Origin: Pseudoxanthomonas winnipegensis
GTDB lineage: Bacteria; Pseudomonadota; Gammaproteobacteria; Xanthomonadales; Xanthomonadaceae
DNA length: 64,000 nt
Reading direction: 5' to 3'
Assembly: GCF_004283755.1 (NCBI RefSeq)
Contig: NZ_SHMH01000002.1
Coordinates: forward strand, 1 to 64,000
In this document: positions 37,132-47,314 of the stretch, one piece after another
How the letters are laid out: each line of letters opens with the position of its first letter
Position numbering within the stretch: position 1 is the stretch's first letter
Position numbers and translations under genes: made by a program
Notes under the pieces: generated by a model
What the model saw: the letters and a program-made list of their open reading frames with translations, nothing else
The model's database searches: none
Told to the model about the DNA's origin: nothing

Positions 37132-38352
37132 ATGCTTGCGCTGACAGGACTGCTACTGGGCGGGATGCTGGCCATCCCGACGCCCACCTCGCCCGATCCC
37201 GCGCTGGCCAAGCGCCTGGACGCCGTGCTCGACACGGCCGTGGCCGAACAGCGCATCGTCGGCGCGGTGGTGCTGGTGGCCCGCGACGGGCAGGTGGTGT
37301 ATCGACGCGCGGTGGGCCAGGCCGACCGCGAGGCGGGCACGCCGATGACGCCGGACACGCCGTTCCGGCTGGCGTCGATGACCAAGCCGGTGGTGACGCT
37401 GGCCGCGCTGCGCCTGGCCGAACAAGGCAAGCTGGAGTTGCAGGCGCCGGTGACGCGCTACCTGCCGTGGTTCCGGCCGCGGCTGGCCGATGGCACCGCG
37501 CCGGCCATCACCCTGGCCCAGCTGCTCACCCACTCCGCCGGGCTGGGCTATCGCTTCGAGGAACCGGCCGATGGCGTCTACGCGCGGCTGGGCATATCCG
37601 ACGGCTTGGACGATGCGGGCCTGGGCCTGGAGGACAACCTCAAGCGCCTGGCGCAGGCGCCGCTGTACTTCCCGCCGGGCCAGGGCTGGCGCTATTCGCT
37701 GGGCATCGACGTGATCGGCGCGGTGATCGAACAGGCCACCGGAAAGCCGTTGCCGGAGGCCGTGCACGCCCTGGTGACCGGGCCGCTGCGGCTGGACTAC
37801 CTCGCCTTCGTCGCCGCGCCCGGCACACCGCTGGCCGTGCCCTATGCCGACGGCCACCCGCCGCTGCGGGTGACCGAGAACATGGACGTGCCCCTGCCCG
37901 AAGGCCTGGGCTCGGCGGTGCGCTTCTCGCCCAGGCGCGCCTTCGACGCCAAGGCCTTCCCGTCCGGCGGCGCCGGCATGATCGGCACCGCCGACGACTA
38001 TCTGCGCCTGCTGGAGTTCGTGCGCACCGGCGGCGGCGGCCTGCTCAAGCCCGCCACGCTGGCCGACGCGCGCCGCGACCAGGTCGGCGCCCAGGCGCAG
38101 ACGCAGGGCCCCGGCTGGGGCTTCGGCTACGGCTGGGCGGTGCTGGACGATCCGGCCGCCGCGCACAGCCCGCAGGGCGAGGGCACGCTGCAGTGGGGCG
38201 GCGCCTACGGGCACAACTGGTTCGTCGACCCGGCCAACAGGCTCAGCGTGATCCTGCTGACCGACACCGCCTTCGAAGGCATGTACGGCCCGCTGGTCGG
38301 CCAGGTGCGCGATGCGGTGTACGGCCGCACGGTGCCCTCTTCCCAGCCCTAA
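37132..38352 (+). CDS. Serine hydrolase of the class C beta-lactamase/PBP family
   Basis: 406 aa. The nucleophile motif SxxK is FRLASMTKPVVTLAAL, the second motif YxN is represented by YSL in GWRYSLGIDVIG, and HNWF (GAYGHNWFVDP) is the third-box equivalent. The N-terminus has a short signal-like segment. Such proteins are often esterases or D-aminopeptidases rather than true lactamases. GAGAGG precedes the ATG at 37132; longer in-frame starts lack a good site. Confidence 0.85.
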   Translation: MLALTGLLLGGMLAIPTPTSPDPALAKRLDAVLDTAVAEQRIVGAVVLVARDGQVVYRRAVGQADREAGTPMTPDTPFRLASMTKPVVTLAALRLAEQGKLELQAPVTRYLPWFRPRLADGTAPAITLAQLLTHSAGLGYRFEEPADGVYARLGISDGLDDAGLGLEDNLKRLAQAPLYFPPGQGWRYSLGIDVIGAVIEQATGKPLPEAVHALVTGPLRLDYLAFVAAPGTPLAVPYADGHPPLRVTENMDVPLPEGLGSAVRFSPRRAFDAKAFPSGGAGMIGTADDYLRLLEFVRTGGGGLLKPATLADARRDQVGAQAQTQGPGWGFGYGWAVLDDPAAAHSPQGEGTLQWGGAYGHNWFVDPANRLSVILLTDTAFEGMYGPLVGQVRDAVYGRTVPSSQP

Positions 38353-38407
38353 GGGCGGCGGCGCGCCCTGCGCGAAGGTCTGCGGCGCGCGAGCGCGGCC
38401 GTCGCGG

Positions 38408-39316
38408 CTACGGGCACGGCGCGCCAGCCAGCCGCTCGCGCAGGAAGTCGATGAACACCCGCAGCTTGGGCGCTAGGTGTTCGCGCTGCGGGTAATAGAC
38501 GTACCAGCCCGGAAACGGCGCCTGCCAGTCGTCCAGCACGCTGCGCAGGCGGCCGGCGGCGATGTCCTCGCGCACCTGCCAGGCGAACACCTGCCCCAGC
38601 CCCAGCCCGCGCCGCAGCGCGTCCAGGCCGAGCACGGTGTCGTTGACCACCAGCGGGCCATCGACCTCCATCTCGAAATCGCGGCCGTCGCGGGTGAACT
38701 CCCAGGGCTGCATCCGGCCGTCGCTGCGGCGCCAGCGCAGGCAGGCGTGCCCCGCCAGGTCATCGGGCGTGGCCGGCACGCCATGCCGGTCCAGATAGGC
38801 CGGCGTGCCCACGATGGTCTGCCGCTGCAGCGGGCCCAGCGGCAGGGCCACCATGTCGCGCTGCAGGCATTCGCCCAGGCGGATGCCGGCGTCGAAGTGG
38901 CCCTCGACGATGTCGGCCAGGCGGCGGTCGACGAACAGCTCCACCGTCACCTCCGGGTAGCGCGCCAGGAACTCGGGCAGATACGGACACACCAGCTGTT
39001 CGGCCGCCACCGCGGCCAGGTTGATGCGCAGCGTCCCGGCGGGCCGGTCGCGCAGGAAGTCCAGGTCGGCGAAGGCGGCATCGATCTGCTGCAGGCCGGG
39101 CGCGACCCGCTGCAGGAAGCGCTCGCCATGTTCGGTCAGGCCCACCCGGCGCGTGGTGCGGGCCAGCAGGCGCACGCCCAGCTGGCCCTCCAGCGCGCGC
39201 ACGCTCTGCGACAGCGCCGAGGTGGACACGCCCAGCTCGGCGGCGGCGCGGGTGAAGTTGCCGTGCCGGGCCACGCAGGCGAAGGCGACGACGGCGGGCA
39301 GCGGATAGGCGGCCAT
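38408..39316 (-). CDS. LysR-family transcriptional regulator
   Basis: 302 aa. The helix-turn-helix is FTRAAAELGVSTSALSQSVRAL, followed by a LysR substrate-binding domain of the CrgA/YafC type. It is divergent from the first of three tandem aldo-keto reductase genes, and an 18-bp near-palindrome lies between them. ATG at 39316 is preceded by AAGG. A short perfect dyad (CCTTG-CTT-CAAGG, 39324-39336) overlaps its ribosome-binding site. Confidence 0.9.
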   Translation of the reverse strand: MAAYPLPAVVAFACVARHGNFTRAAAELGVSTSALSQSVRALEGQLGVRLLARTTRRVGLTEHGERFLQRVAPGLQQIDAAFADLDFLRDRPAGTLRINLAAVAAEQLVCPYLPEFLARYPEVTVELFVDRRLADIVEGHFDAGIRLGECLQRDMVALPLGPLQRQTIVGTPAYLDRHGVPATPDDLAGHACLRWRRSDGRMQPWEFTRDGRDFEMEVDGPLVVNDTVLGLDALRRGLGLGQVFAWQVREDIAAGRLRSVLDDWQAPFPGWYVYYPQREHLAPKLRVFIDFLRERLAGAPCP

Positions 39317-39334
39317 TGTGAAGCCTTGCTTCAA

Positions 39335-39352
39335 GGACGATCCGGATCATCC
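39335..39352. promoter_or_regulatory. Candidate operator between LysR and aldo-keto reductase genes
   Basis: GGACGATCCGGATCATCC is an 18-bp palindrome with a single mismatched pair in the 96-bp gap between divergent starts. It is a plausible binding site for the adjacent LysR protein, though it lacks the usual LysR spacer. Confidence 0.5.
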
Positions 39353-39412
39353 CGGTTTATCCGCAGGTCCGCCAGTTCCAGACTGTCGCCCTCCCCCCAA
39401 CGAGGCCCTGCC

Positions 39413-40492
39413 ATGTCCCTGGACCACTACCGTCTGCTCGGCCGCTCCGGCCTGCGCGTCAGCCCGCTGTGCCTGGGCACCATGACCTTCGGCGCCGACT
39501 GGGGCTGGGGCGCCGACGAAGCCGACGCCCGCCGTCTGTTCGACACCTATGTCGATGCCGGCGGCAACTTCCTCGACACCGCCAACATCTACACCGACGG
39601 CAGCTCGGAGACCCTGCTGGGCCGTTTCGCCGCCGGCCGGCGCGACCGGCTGGTGATCGCCAGCAAGTACACGCTCAACCCCTTCCCCGGCGATCCCAAC
39701 GGCGGCGGCAACCACCGCAAGGCGCTGAGGCAGTCGGTGGAGGCCAGCCTCAAGCGGCTGGGCACCGACTATCTGGACCTGCTCTACCTGCACATCTGGG
39801 ACGGCACCACGCCGGTGGAAGAAGTGATGCGCGGCTTCGACGATCTGGTGCGCGCCGGCAAGCTGCTCTACGCCGGCATCTCCGACACGCCGGCCTGGCA
39901 GGTGGCGCGCATGCAGACCCTGGCCGAGCTGCGCGGCTGGGCGCCGCTGGTGGCCCTGCAGATCGAATACTCGCTGGCCCAGCGCACGGTCGAACGCGAG
40001 CTGGTGCCGATGGCCGCCGGCCTGGGCCTGTCGGTGCTGGCCTGGTCGCCGCTGGCCATGGGCATCCTCACCGGCAAGTACACCCACGCCGACCTGGCGC
40101 GCGCCCGCGCCCAGGGCAGCGGCAGCACGCCCGGCGGCGAGGGCGGCCGCGGCGCGGTGGCCTATTCCCATGCGATGTTCGACGAGCGCACCCTGGCCAT
40201 CGCCGAGGTGGTCAAGGCCGTGGCCGGCGAGACCGGGCATTCGGCCGCGCAGGTGGCGCTGGCCTGGCTGCTGCAGCGCCCGGACGCGCCGATCCCGATC
40301 ATCGGCGCGCGCACACAGCAGCAGCTGCAGGACAACCTGGGCGCGCTCGACGTGCGCCTGGACGCGTCCCAGCTGCAGCGCCTGGACGAGGTCAGCGCGG
40401 TGGCGCTGGGCTTCCCGCACGACTTCGCGCGCAGCCCGATCCCGCAGCAGCTGGTGTTCGGCGGTACGCGGGTGCAGCCGCGCGCTGCCTGA
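39413..40492 (+). CDS. Aldo/keto reductase 1 of a tandem trio
   Basis: 359 aa. Catalytic residues are visible in NFLDTANIYTDGSSE (Asp, Tyr), IASKYTLNP (Lys) and LLYLHIWDG (His). NADPH-binding IPIIGARTQQQLQDNL lies near the C-terminus. It is longer than its two downstream neighbours and not closely related to them. It is divergent from a LysR gene that probably controls it, perhaps with the next gene 33 bp downstream. Confidence 0.88.
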   Translation: MSLDHYRLLGRSGLRVSPLCLGTMTFGADWGWGADEADARRLFDTYVDAGGNFLDTANIYTDGSSETLLGRFAAGRRDRLVIASKYTLNPFPGDPNGGGNHRKALRQSVEASLKRLGTDYLDLLYLHIWDGTTPVEEVMRGFDDLVRAGKLLYAGISDTPAWQVARMQTLAELRGWAPLVALQIEYSLAQRTVERELVPMAAGLGLSVLAWSPLAMGILTGKYTHADLARARAQGSGSTPGGEGGRGAVAYSHAMFDERTLAIAEVVKAVAGETGHSAAQVALAWLLQRPDAPIPIIGARTQQQLQDNLGALDVRLDASQLQRLDEVSAVALGFPHDFARSPIPQQLVFGGTRVQPRAA

Positions 40493-40525
40493 GTCCCTTC
40501 CCTACAAGACGACAGGAGTTCCCCC

Positions 40526-41563
40526 ATGAAGACCCGCACCCTCGGCCGCAATGGCCCCACCGTCTCCGCCCTCGGCCTGGGCTGCATGGGCATGAGCCAC
40601 GCCTACGGCACCGGCGACGACGCCGAATCGCTGGCCACGCTCGATCGTGCGCTGGAGCTCGGCATCGACTTCTGGGACACCGCCGACATCTACGGCCCGC
40701 ACACCAACGAGACCCTGCTCGGCCGCGCGCTCAAGGGCCGACGCGATCGGGTGTTCCTGGCCACCAAGTTCGGCTTCATCGCGGGCAGCGGCCAGTTCGG
40801 CGCCGGGCAGGGCCCGCGGGTGGACGGCTCGCCGGCCTATGTGCGCCAGGCGGTCGAGGCCAGCCTGGCGCGCCTGGGCACCGACCACATCGACCTGTAC
40901 TACCTGCACCGGCTCGACCCGGCCACGCCGATCGAGGACACCGTGGGCGCCATGGCGCGCCTGGTGGAGGAAGGCAAGGTGCGCCATCTGGGGCTGTCGG
41001 AAGTCTCCGCGCATACCTTGCGCCGGGCGCAGGCCGTGCATCCGATCACCGCGCTGCAGAGCGAGTACTCGTTGTGGACGCGCGAGCTGGAAGGCAACGG
41101 CGTGCTCGGGGCCGTGCGCGAGCTGGGCATCGGCCTGGTGCCGTTCTCGCCGCTGGGGCGCGGCTTCCTCACCGGCGCCATCGCCACGCCGGACCAGCTG
41201 CACGAGGACGACTTCCGCCGCAAGAACCCGCGCTTCCAGGCCGAAGCGCTGGCCGCCAACCTGCGCCTGGCCGACACGGTCAAGGCGGTGGCCGCCGACG
41301 TCGGCGCCACCCCCGCCCAGGTCGCGCTGGCCTGGGTGCTGGCACAGGGTGAGCCCGCGCGCGCCACGGATGGTCGCAACGAACTCCACATCGTCCCCAT
41401 CCCCGGCACCAAGCGCCGCAAGTACCTGGAGGACAACGCCGGCGCGGTGGACGTGAAGCTGGACGCCAATGCGCTGGCCAGGCTGGAGGCGGTGTTCGTG
41501 CCCGACGTGGCCGGCCCGCGCTACGGCGCGACCGAGGCGGCGATGGTGGACCGGTCCCCTTGA
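40526..41563 (+). CDS. Aldo/keto reductase 2 of a tandem trio
   Basis: 345 aa. The tetrad lies in [20 protein letters not shown] and LYYLHRLDP. The first 72 bases are almost identical to those of the next gene, and another identical block encodes the [14 protein letters not shown] region, while the rest diverges. Relative to gene 3 it has about 13 extra residues near [15 protein letters not shown]. It follows gene 1 by 33 bp, with a good Shine-Dalgarno (AGGAG). Confidence 0.88.
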   Translation: MKTRTLGRNGPTVSALGLGCMGMSHAYGTGDDAESLATLDRALELGIDFWDTADIYGPHTNETLLGRALKGRRDRVFLATKFGFIAGSGQFGAGQGPRVDGSPAYVRQAVEASLARLGTDHIDLYYLHRLDPATPIEDTVGAMARLVEEGKVRHLGLSEVSAHTLRRAQAVHPITALQSEYSLWTRELEGNGVLGAVRELGIGLVPFSPLGRGFLTGAIATPDQLHEDDFRRKNPRFQAEALAANLRLADTVKAVAADVGATPAQVALAWVLAQGEPARATDGRNELHIVPIPGTKRRKYLEDNAGAVDVKLDANALARLEAVFVPDVAGPRYGATEAAMVDRSP

Positions 41564-41738
41564 TCGCCTTTCGCGGGCCCTGTTCCCAGGCCGCGTCCCG
41601 CAGAGCGGGGCATCGGCGCGCAGGAAACAGTGCGGCGCATCCATGTGCACCGTCGCCTACGCATCCGCACCAGACAATGACGACAGATCGCCGCGCGCGC
41701 GCGGCCGCTGCACCGATTTCCCTCCACAGGAGCACGCA

Positions 41739-42731
<993 letters not shown>

Positions 42732-42743
42732 GGGACTCGGGCG

Positions 42744-42771
42744 GGCGCCTCTGCCTTTGCGCAGGGGCGCC
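42744..42771. terminator. Strong hairpin after the aldo-keto reductase trio
   Basis: GGCGCCTCTGC (42744-42754) pairs with GCAGGGGCGCC (42761-42771) through 11 bp including two G-T pairs, with a 6-base loop. There is no T-run, but the position 12 bases after the stop codon fits a terminator. Confidence 0.55.
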
Positions 42772-42911
42772 TGGCCGAAGCGAGCGGCGTAGAGACGACC
42801 ACTCGCGACTCCACTGTCACGCACGAGAGCGGCCCTGTGTGCCGACCATCGCCATGACGCGGCGCCTCAGGCACGACTAGACTCAGGCTTTGACCGGATA
42901 AGGAACATCCC

Positions 42912-43805
42912 ATGTCGCATCGCCCGCTCGCTTGGCTGGCGGCCCTCTCGCTCGCCGCGCTGTCGCCCGGCCTGCAGGCCGCTGGCGTTACGGCCCAGTC
43001 CGCCTACGACGCCAAGGACTGGAAGACGTGCGCGGCCTTGAACGCGCAGGCGGCGGACCGGCCGGTGCCTGTCTCCGGCGCGGCCTACAACGCCGCTTGC
43101 TGCCTGGCTTTATCGGGCGACACGGACGGCGCATTCGCACGTCTGATGAAGACGCCTTCGGACAGGTTGCCGGGCGTGGACAAGCTCAAGGCCGACGCCG
43201 ATCTTGTCTCCTTACACGGCGATCCGCGCTGGAGCGTCCTGCTGGACAAACTGGCGCACGACCAGACCCAGCGCGAGCTGCACTACGACCAGGCCTTGCG
43301 CAAGGAACTCGCGCAGCGTGTCGCCAAGGACCAGGCGCTGCGGGACCGCTGGATCCAGGACGACAAGAACGAAGCGCTGCAGGCGCAGGTCGAGGCCACC
43401 GATCGCGAGAACACCGCCTGGCTCAAGCAGATCGTCACAACGCAGGGCTGGCCGCCGATCAGCAAGGTCGGCCGTGATGGCGCGCAGAACGCATGGCTGC
43501 TGGTCCAGCACGCCGACCTCGACCCGGCCTTCCAGGAACAGGTGCTCTCGCTGATGCAGGCCGCGGTCGCCAAGGGCGAGGCTTCCGGCATCCAGTTGGC
43601 GTATCTGACCGATCGCGTTCGCCGCGCGCAGGGCAAGCCGCAGGTCTATGGCACCCAATTCGGTCCCATCGTCGACGGAAAGCTGGAGCCGGAGCCGATC
43701 GAGGATCCCGAGCATGTGGATGCGCGGCGCGCCGCCGTCGGTCTGGGCACGATGGCCGAGTATCGCGAACAGCTGGCTGCCATCTATCTGCACAAGGGGT
43801 CATAA
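42912..43805 (+). CDS. Secreted DUF6624-containing protein
   Basis: 297 aa. A signal peptide (LAALSLAALSPGLQAAG) is followed by a TPR-like N-terminal half (SAYDAKDWKTCAALNAQA, AAYNAACCLALSGDTDGA). The DUF6624 domain follows from about residue 120: LRDRWIQDDKNEALQAQV, QGWPPISKVGRDGAQNAW, LAYLTDRVRRAQGKPQVYGT. The family is found in many bacteria, often as secreted or surface proteins, with no known reaction. It stands alone between the reductases and queF. Confidence 0.75.
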   Translation: MSHRPLAWLAALSLAALSPGLQAAGVTAQSAYDAKDWKTCAALNAQAADRPVPVSGAAYNAACCLALSGDTDGAFARLMKTPSDRLPGVDKLKADADLVSLHGDPRWSVLLDKLAHDQTQRELHYDQALRKELAQRVAKDQALRDRWIQDDKNEALQAQVEATDRENTAWLKQIVTTQGWPPISKVGRDGAQNAWLLVQHADLDPAFQEQVLSLMQAAVAKGEASGIQLAYLTDRVRRAQGKPQVYGTQFGPIVDGKLEPEPIEDPEHVDARRAAVGLGTMAEYREQLAAIYLHKGS

Positions 43806-43895
43806 CGGACCTGCGCGGGCGCCTGAAACGCTGACCGACGCCTCGGAATTTCCGGCTCCGGCGGTCCGGCATCGCACGGGCCGTAAAATGCCCGC

Positions 43896-44714
43896 ATGAA
43901 CACCCCACAAGAGTCCCTGCTCGGTCGCGAGGTCGCCTATCCCTCGCACTACGACCCGGCCCTGCTGTTCCCGATCCCGCGCGCGGCCGCCCGCGCCGAG
44001 ATCGGCCTGGACGCGGCCGCCCTGCCCTTCACCGGCCACGACCGCTGGCACGCCTACGAACTGGCGTGGCTGGACACGCGCGGCAAGCCGCAGGTCGCCA
44101 CCGCCACGCTGACCGTGCCGGCCGATGCGCCGAACCTGATCGAGTCCAAGTCGCTCAAGCTCTACCTCAACTCGCTCAATGCCGAGCGCTTCGAGACCCT
44201 CGATGCGGTCTGCGAACGCGTGGCGGCCGACCTGTCCGCGCGCGCCGGCGGCGCGGTGACGGTGCAGGCCGGCCTGCCGCCCTTCGGCGAGCAGCCGGGC
44301 ACGCTGCTGGATGCGCTGGAGCTGGACATCGACGACTACGGCCCGCCCAACCCCGCGCACCTGGCGGCCGACGCGGACGACCCGGCCAGCGAGACGCTCG
44401 TCTCGCACCTGCTCAAGTCCAACTGCCCGGTCACCGGCCAGCCGGACTGGGGCACGGTGGTGCTGCGCTACGACGGCCCGCGCATCGACCACGCCGGCCT
44501 GCTGCGCTACCTGGTGAGCTTCCGCGATCACGCCGGCTTCCACGAGCAGTGCGTGGAGCGCATCTTCGCCGACGTGTCCGCGCGCTGCGCCCCGCAGCGC
44601 CTGTCGGTGGAGGCGCGCTACACCCGCCGCGGCGGCCTGGACATCAATCCCTGGCGCATCACGCCCGGCTGGGACGCCGGCATCACCGCGCCGATCCGCG
44701 AACTGCGGCAGTGA
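43896..44714 (+). CDS. queF: NADPH-dependent 7-cyano-7-deazaguanine reductase
   Basis: 272 aa, the long bimodular type II QueF. The substrate-binding motif [11 protein letters not shown] (83-93) and the catalytic pair C177 and D184 ([13 protein letters not shown]) are intact. It reduces preQ0 to preQ1 in queuosine tRNA modification, in the cytoplasm. The start ATG at 43896 gives the typical N-terminus [20 protein letters not shown]. It stands alone and is convergent with the cytochrome b561/catalase pair. Confidence 0.95.
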   Translation: MNTPQESLLGREVAYPSHYDPALLFPIPRAAARAEIGLDAAALPFTGHDRWHAYELAWLDTRGKPQVATATLTVPADAPNLIESKSLKLYLNSLNAERFETLDAVCERVAADLSARAGGAVTVQAGLPPFGEQPGTLLDALELDIDDYGPPNPAHLAADADDPASETLVSHLLKSNCPVTGQPDWGTVVLRYDGPRIDHAGLLRYLVSFRDHAGFHEQCVERIFADVSARCAPQRLSVEARYTRRGGLDINPWRITPGWDAGITAPIRELRQ

Positions 44715-44741
44715 CTCGCTGGGTGGGAGCCGCCAAGATCG

Positions 44742-44857
44742 GCCCCTCCCCTTTCGCGTAGCGAAGGGGGAGGCTGGGAGGGGGTGCTTTTCAGCTTTCC
44801 CGCGAAGAGCAACCCCTCCCCAGCCCTCCCCTTGGCCTGCGGCCAAAGGGAGGGGGC
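44742..44857. repeat. Paired C/G-rich inverted repeats between convergent genes
   Basis: Two hairpins face each other: one around CCTTTCGCGTAGCGAAGG (44750-44767), the other with CCTCCCCTTGG and CCAAAGGGAGG arms around GCCTGCG-rich DNA (44825-44852). The intervening AGGCTGGGAGGGGGTGC and GCAACCCCTCCCCAGCCCT pair with each other as well. The block sits between convergent queF and cytochrome b561 and likely ends transcription both ways. A related single hairpin occurs at 46627. Confidence 0.75.
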
Positions 44858-44920
44858 CAAGCTCGCATCTCCGACGCATGCGGAGACAGTTGCTCCACCA
44901 CACCATTCACCGCTTACCGC

Positions 44921-45457
44921 TTACCGCTTACCGCTGCGCGCCATGCTGGCGAACACGCCATCGCGGCGCACCCAGGCGTGGAACAGCGCGGCGGCCAGGT
45001 GGCCCAGCACGGTGGCGAACAGCACATAGGCCAGCACCGTATGGGCCGGGCGCAGCAGCGCGTACAGGTCGGCGCTGTGCGGGGCGATCGGCGGCAGATG
45101 CACGCCGCCGAACAGCACGATCGGATAGCCGCCGGCCGACAGCATCCCCCAGCCGATCAGCGGCATGGCGAACATCAGCCCGTACAGCAGCCAGTGCGAG
45201 GCGTGCGCGGCCAGCCTCTGGATCGCCGGCAGGTCGGCCGGCAGCGGCGGCGGCGGGCTGCGCAGCCGGTTGATCAGCCGCACGATCACCAGCAGCAGGA
45301 TCGCGATGCCCAGCGGCCGGTGCAGGTCCAGCAGCGTCGGCCGCCAGGCCAGCGAGACCACCATACCGGCGCCGATGAACAGCATCGCCAGGATCATCGC
45401 GGCCATCAGCCAGTGCAGCGCGCGCGCCAGCGCGTCGAAGTGCCCATAGCGGTTCAT
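44921..45457 (-). CDS. Cytochrome b561
   Basis: 178 aa with four transmembrane helices. Haem-ligand histidines are expected in ALHWLMAAM (helix 1), DLHRPLGIAIL (helix 2), HASHWLLYGLMFAMP (helix 3) and LLRPAHTVLAYVLFA (helix 4), all present. It shuttles electrons between ubiquinol and periplasmic acceptors or superoxide. Its ATG overlaps the stop of the catalase gene by 4 bp, so the two are co-translated. E. coli-type CybB is the nearest known relative. Confidence 0.9.
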   Translation of the reverse strand: MNRYGHFDALARALHWLMAAMILAMLFIGAGMVVSLAWRPTLLDLHRPLGIAILLLVIVRLINRLRSPPPPLPADLPAIQRLAAHASHWLLYGLMFAMPLIGWGMLSAGGYPIVLFGGVHLPPIAPHSADLYALLRPAHTVLAYVLFATVLGHLAAALFHAWVRRDGVFASMARSGKR

Positions 45458-46542
45458 TTCGCGTCTCCTTTCGTGGCGCCGGTGGCTTCGGGCGCCTGGC
45501 CCGTGCCGATTTCGTGCTCGCGGCGGTTGAAGGAGACCGAATACACCGCCGAGCGCGCCGCCAGGATCGGATCCTTCGACGGCGCCATGCCATCGGGCAG
45601 CACCGTCGGGTCGTAATTGATGTCGCGGCAGGCGCCGGTGTCCTGCGGCGAGATGGCGGTGAAGGTCACCGTGCCGGCCACGACCTGGGTGCGGTCGTCG
45701 GGCCAGGGCTGTGAGGGATCGTCGATCGGATCGCCGTCGCCGGCCTCGGTGACGACCAGATCCCACTTCACCGGGCCCTTGGCCAGACGCGTATCGAACT
45801 CCTCGCTGAGGAAGTCCGCGTCGGACTGCGCGCGCTGCGCTTCGCTGAGCGCCTCGAACGGCGCCTGCGGCCGCAACGACCAGCGCACGGCATGGCGCTC
45901 GCCTTGCGCATTGGTGAACCAAAAGCTGTTGACGCCGTTGAACTGGGTATTGGCCCAGCTGTTGGACCACGGCGCCGACTTGGCCCAGGCCAGGAACTTC
46001 TTGGCTTCCGGATACCGCGCCAGGAACGCGGCCATCTTGGCCGGATCCGGCTTGCCGGTGGCCGGATCGGGCGCCGAGGCGAGGTTCTGCGCCTGGAAGC
46101 CTTCCGGCGTGGCGACCACGAAGAACGGAAAGCTGTTCATCGCCGTGCGCCATTCCTGACCGTCATCGGTCTTGAGCAGCAGCGCGACGCTGCGCACGCG
46201 CGCTTTGCTGTCGGCGCCATGCGGATCGCCGCCGCCGATCGATAGCCGCCCCAGGATCGGCGTGCTGGGCTGGGTGAACACCCGCGCCTTGGACAGCTGC
46301 GGCGCCTGCGCGCTGGGCGTGAACGCGCCGGCCACGCACACGCCCTTGGTGTGGGCACGGCGGAAGCCTGGATGCGGCTTGCCGGCCTCGATGGTGTCGG
46401 TCATCTGCTGCGGCGTCAGGCCGCGGCCGAACCAGCCGCCGACCCAGGCGAAGGCCACGGCCAGGACGGCGACGATGGCGGCGATCCCGGCCAGCGCGGG
46501 CACGGCGCTGCGCTTGGGCGGGGGAGCAGGGGGCTGGGACAT
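45454..46542 (-). CDS. Membrane-anchored SrpA-type catalase-related peroxidase
   Basis: 362 aa. One N-terminal transmembrane anchor (residues 13-35) exports the catalytic domain to the periplasm. The distal His is in HPGFRRAHTKGVC and the proximal Tyr in AARSAVYSVSFNRREHE. Such short catalase-fold enzymes decompose peroxides, often with a cytochrome b561 partner, as encoded downstream here. An ECF-type promoter (46573-46603) lies just upstream. This layout next to an ECF sigma/anti-sigma pair is known in other proteobacteria. Confidence 0.88.
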   Translation of the reverse strand: MSQPPAPPPKRSAVPALAGIAAIVAVLAVAFAWVGGWFGRGLTPQQMTDTIEAGKPHPGFRRAHTKGVCVAGAFTPSAQAPQLSKARVFTQPSTPILGRLSIGGGDPHGADSKARVRSVALLLKTDDGQEWRTAMNSFPFFVVATPEGFQAQNLASAPDPATGKPDPAKMAAFLARYPEAKKFLAWAKSAPWSNSWANTQFNGVNSFWFTNAQGERHAVRWSLRPQAPFEALSEAQRAQSDADFLSEEFDTRLAKGPVKWDLVVTEAGDGDPIDDPSQPWPDDRTQVVAGTVTFTAISPQDTGACRDINYDPTVLPDGMAPSKDPILAARSAVYSVSFNRREHEIGTGQAPEATGATKGDAK

Positions 46543-46572
46543 GGGCGGACCTGGCGATGGCTGGGGAGTGCA

Positions 46573-46603
46573 GGTAGGACGTCGCGGCGGGGGATTTATT
46601 CCC
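46573..46603 (-). promoter_or_regulatory. ECF sigma promoter of the catalase/cytochrome b561 operon
   Basis: On the minus strand GGGAATA (46597-46603) and CGTCCTACC (46573-46581) are separated by 15 bp, about 30 bp before the catalase start. The sigma-factor operon on the plus strand has exactly the same two boxes and spacing at 46731-46761. GGAAT...CGTC is a typical ECF promoter form. Confidence 0.82.
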
Positions 46604-46626
46604 GCATCGCGCCGCAGCGCTTTTTT

Positions 46627-46664
46627 GCCCCCTCCCTTTCGCGCGCAGCGTGAAGGGGAGGGAG
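46627..46664. repeat. C/G-rich hairpin between two ECF promoters
   Basis: CCCTCCCTTTC (46629-46640) pairs with GTGAAGGGGAGGG (46650-46662) around a GCGCGCAGC loop. It is related to the repeat block at 44742. It lies between the divergent ECF-controlled operons. Confidence 0.7.
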
Positions 46665-46730
46665 CAGTCGGCAGCAGCTTCGATGGTCCATGCGCCTGCA
46701 GACCCGCCGCTCACGCAAAGCCTGCCATTC

Positions 46731-46761
46731 GGGAATACCCTGCGCCCTGGTTCGTCCTACC
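46731..46761 (+). promoter_or_regulatory. ECF sigma promoter of the sigma/anti-sigma operon
   Basis: GGGAATA (46731-46737), a 15-bp spacer and CGTCCTACC (46753-46761) lie 25 bp before the sigma-factor ATG. The same boxes with the same spacing are found before the divergent catalase gene, implying autoregulation by one ECF sigma factor. Confidence 0.82.
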
Positions 46762-46786
46762 CAGATCCCCGCGACGCCTGGCCGCC

Positions 46787-47314
46787 ATGCCCACCCCCAC
46801 CGATCTCGACGACGCCACACTGCGCACGCTGATCCCGCGTCTGCGTCGGTTCGCGCGCTCGCTGGTGCACGAGCCCGCCGCGGCCGACGACCTGGTCCAG
46901 GCCACGCTGGAACGCGCACTGCTCCACGCCCGCCACCGGCACACGCCCGATGCGCTGCAGGCCTGGCTGTTCTCGATCCTCTATCGGCAGTTCATCGACG
47001 AACACCGCCGCGGCCAGCGCTGGCGGCGGCTGGCGCAGCTGTTCGGCGGTGACGATGCCGAGACCGCGCCCTCGGCCGAACGCGTGGCCGCCTCGCACGC
47101 CACGCTGGCGGCATTCGACACCCTGCCGGCCGAACAGCGCGCGCTGTTGCTGCTGGTCAGCGTGGAGGGCTTCAGCTATCGCGATGTCGCCGACACGCTG
47201 GGCGTGCCGATCGGCACGGTCATGTCGCGCCTGGCCCGCGCGCGCCAGGCGCTGCGCGCGGCCAGCGATGCCGAACCCAAGCCGGCGCGGCCGGCGCTGA
47301 AGGTGCTGCGATGA
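46787..47314 (+). CDS. ECF-family RNA polymerase sigma factor
   Basis: 175 aa with sigma region 2 (LVHEPAAADDLVQATLERAL, WLFSILYRQFIDEHR) and region 4 (LPAEQRALLLLVSVEGFSYRDVADTLGVP, IGTVMSRLARARQAL) and no region 3, the ECF layout. ATG at 46787 gives a normal-length protein; the frame is open further upstream through the promoter. Its stop overlaps the anti-sigma start by 4 bp. Matching promoters before it and before the catalase gene define at least part of its regulon. Confidence 0.9.
   Translation: MPTPTDLDDATLRTLIPRLRRFARSLVHEPAAADDLVQATLERALLHARHRHTPDALQAWLFSILYRQFIDEHRRGQRWRRLAQLFGGDDAETAPSAERVAASHATLAAFDTLPAEQRALLLLVSVEGFSYRDVADTLGVPIGTVMSRLARARQALRAASDAEPKPARPALKVLR

Noticed and set aside
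37132-38352. A beta-lactamase resistance gene
   Set aside because: The SxxK and YSL motifs fit the broad serine hydrolase/PBP family, but nothing points to a true AmpC-type lactamase; no AmpR-like neighbour is present.
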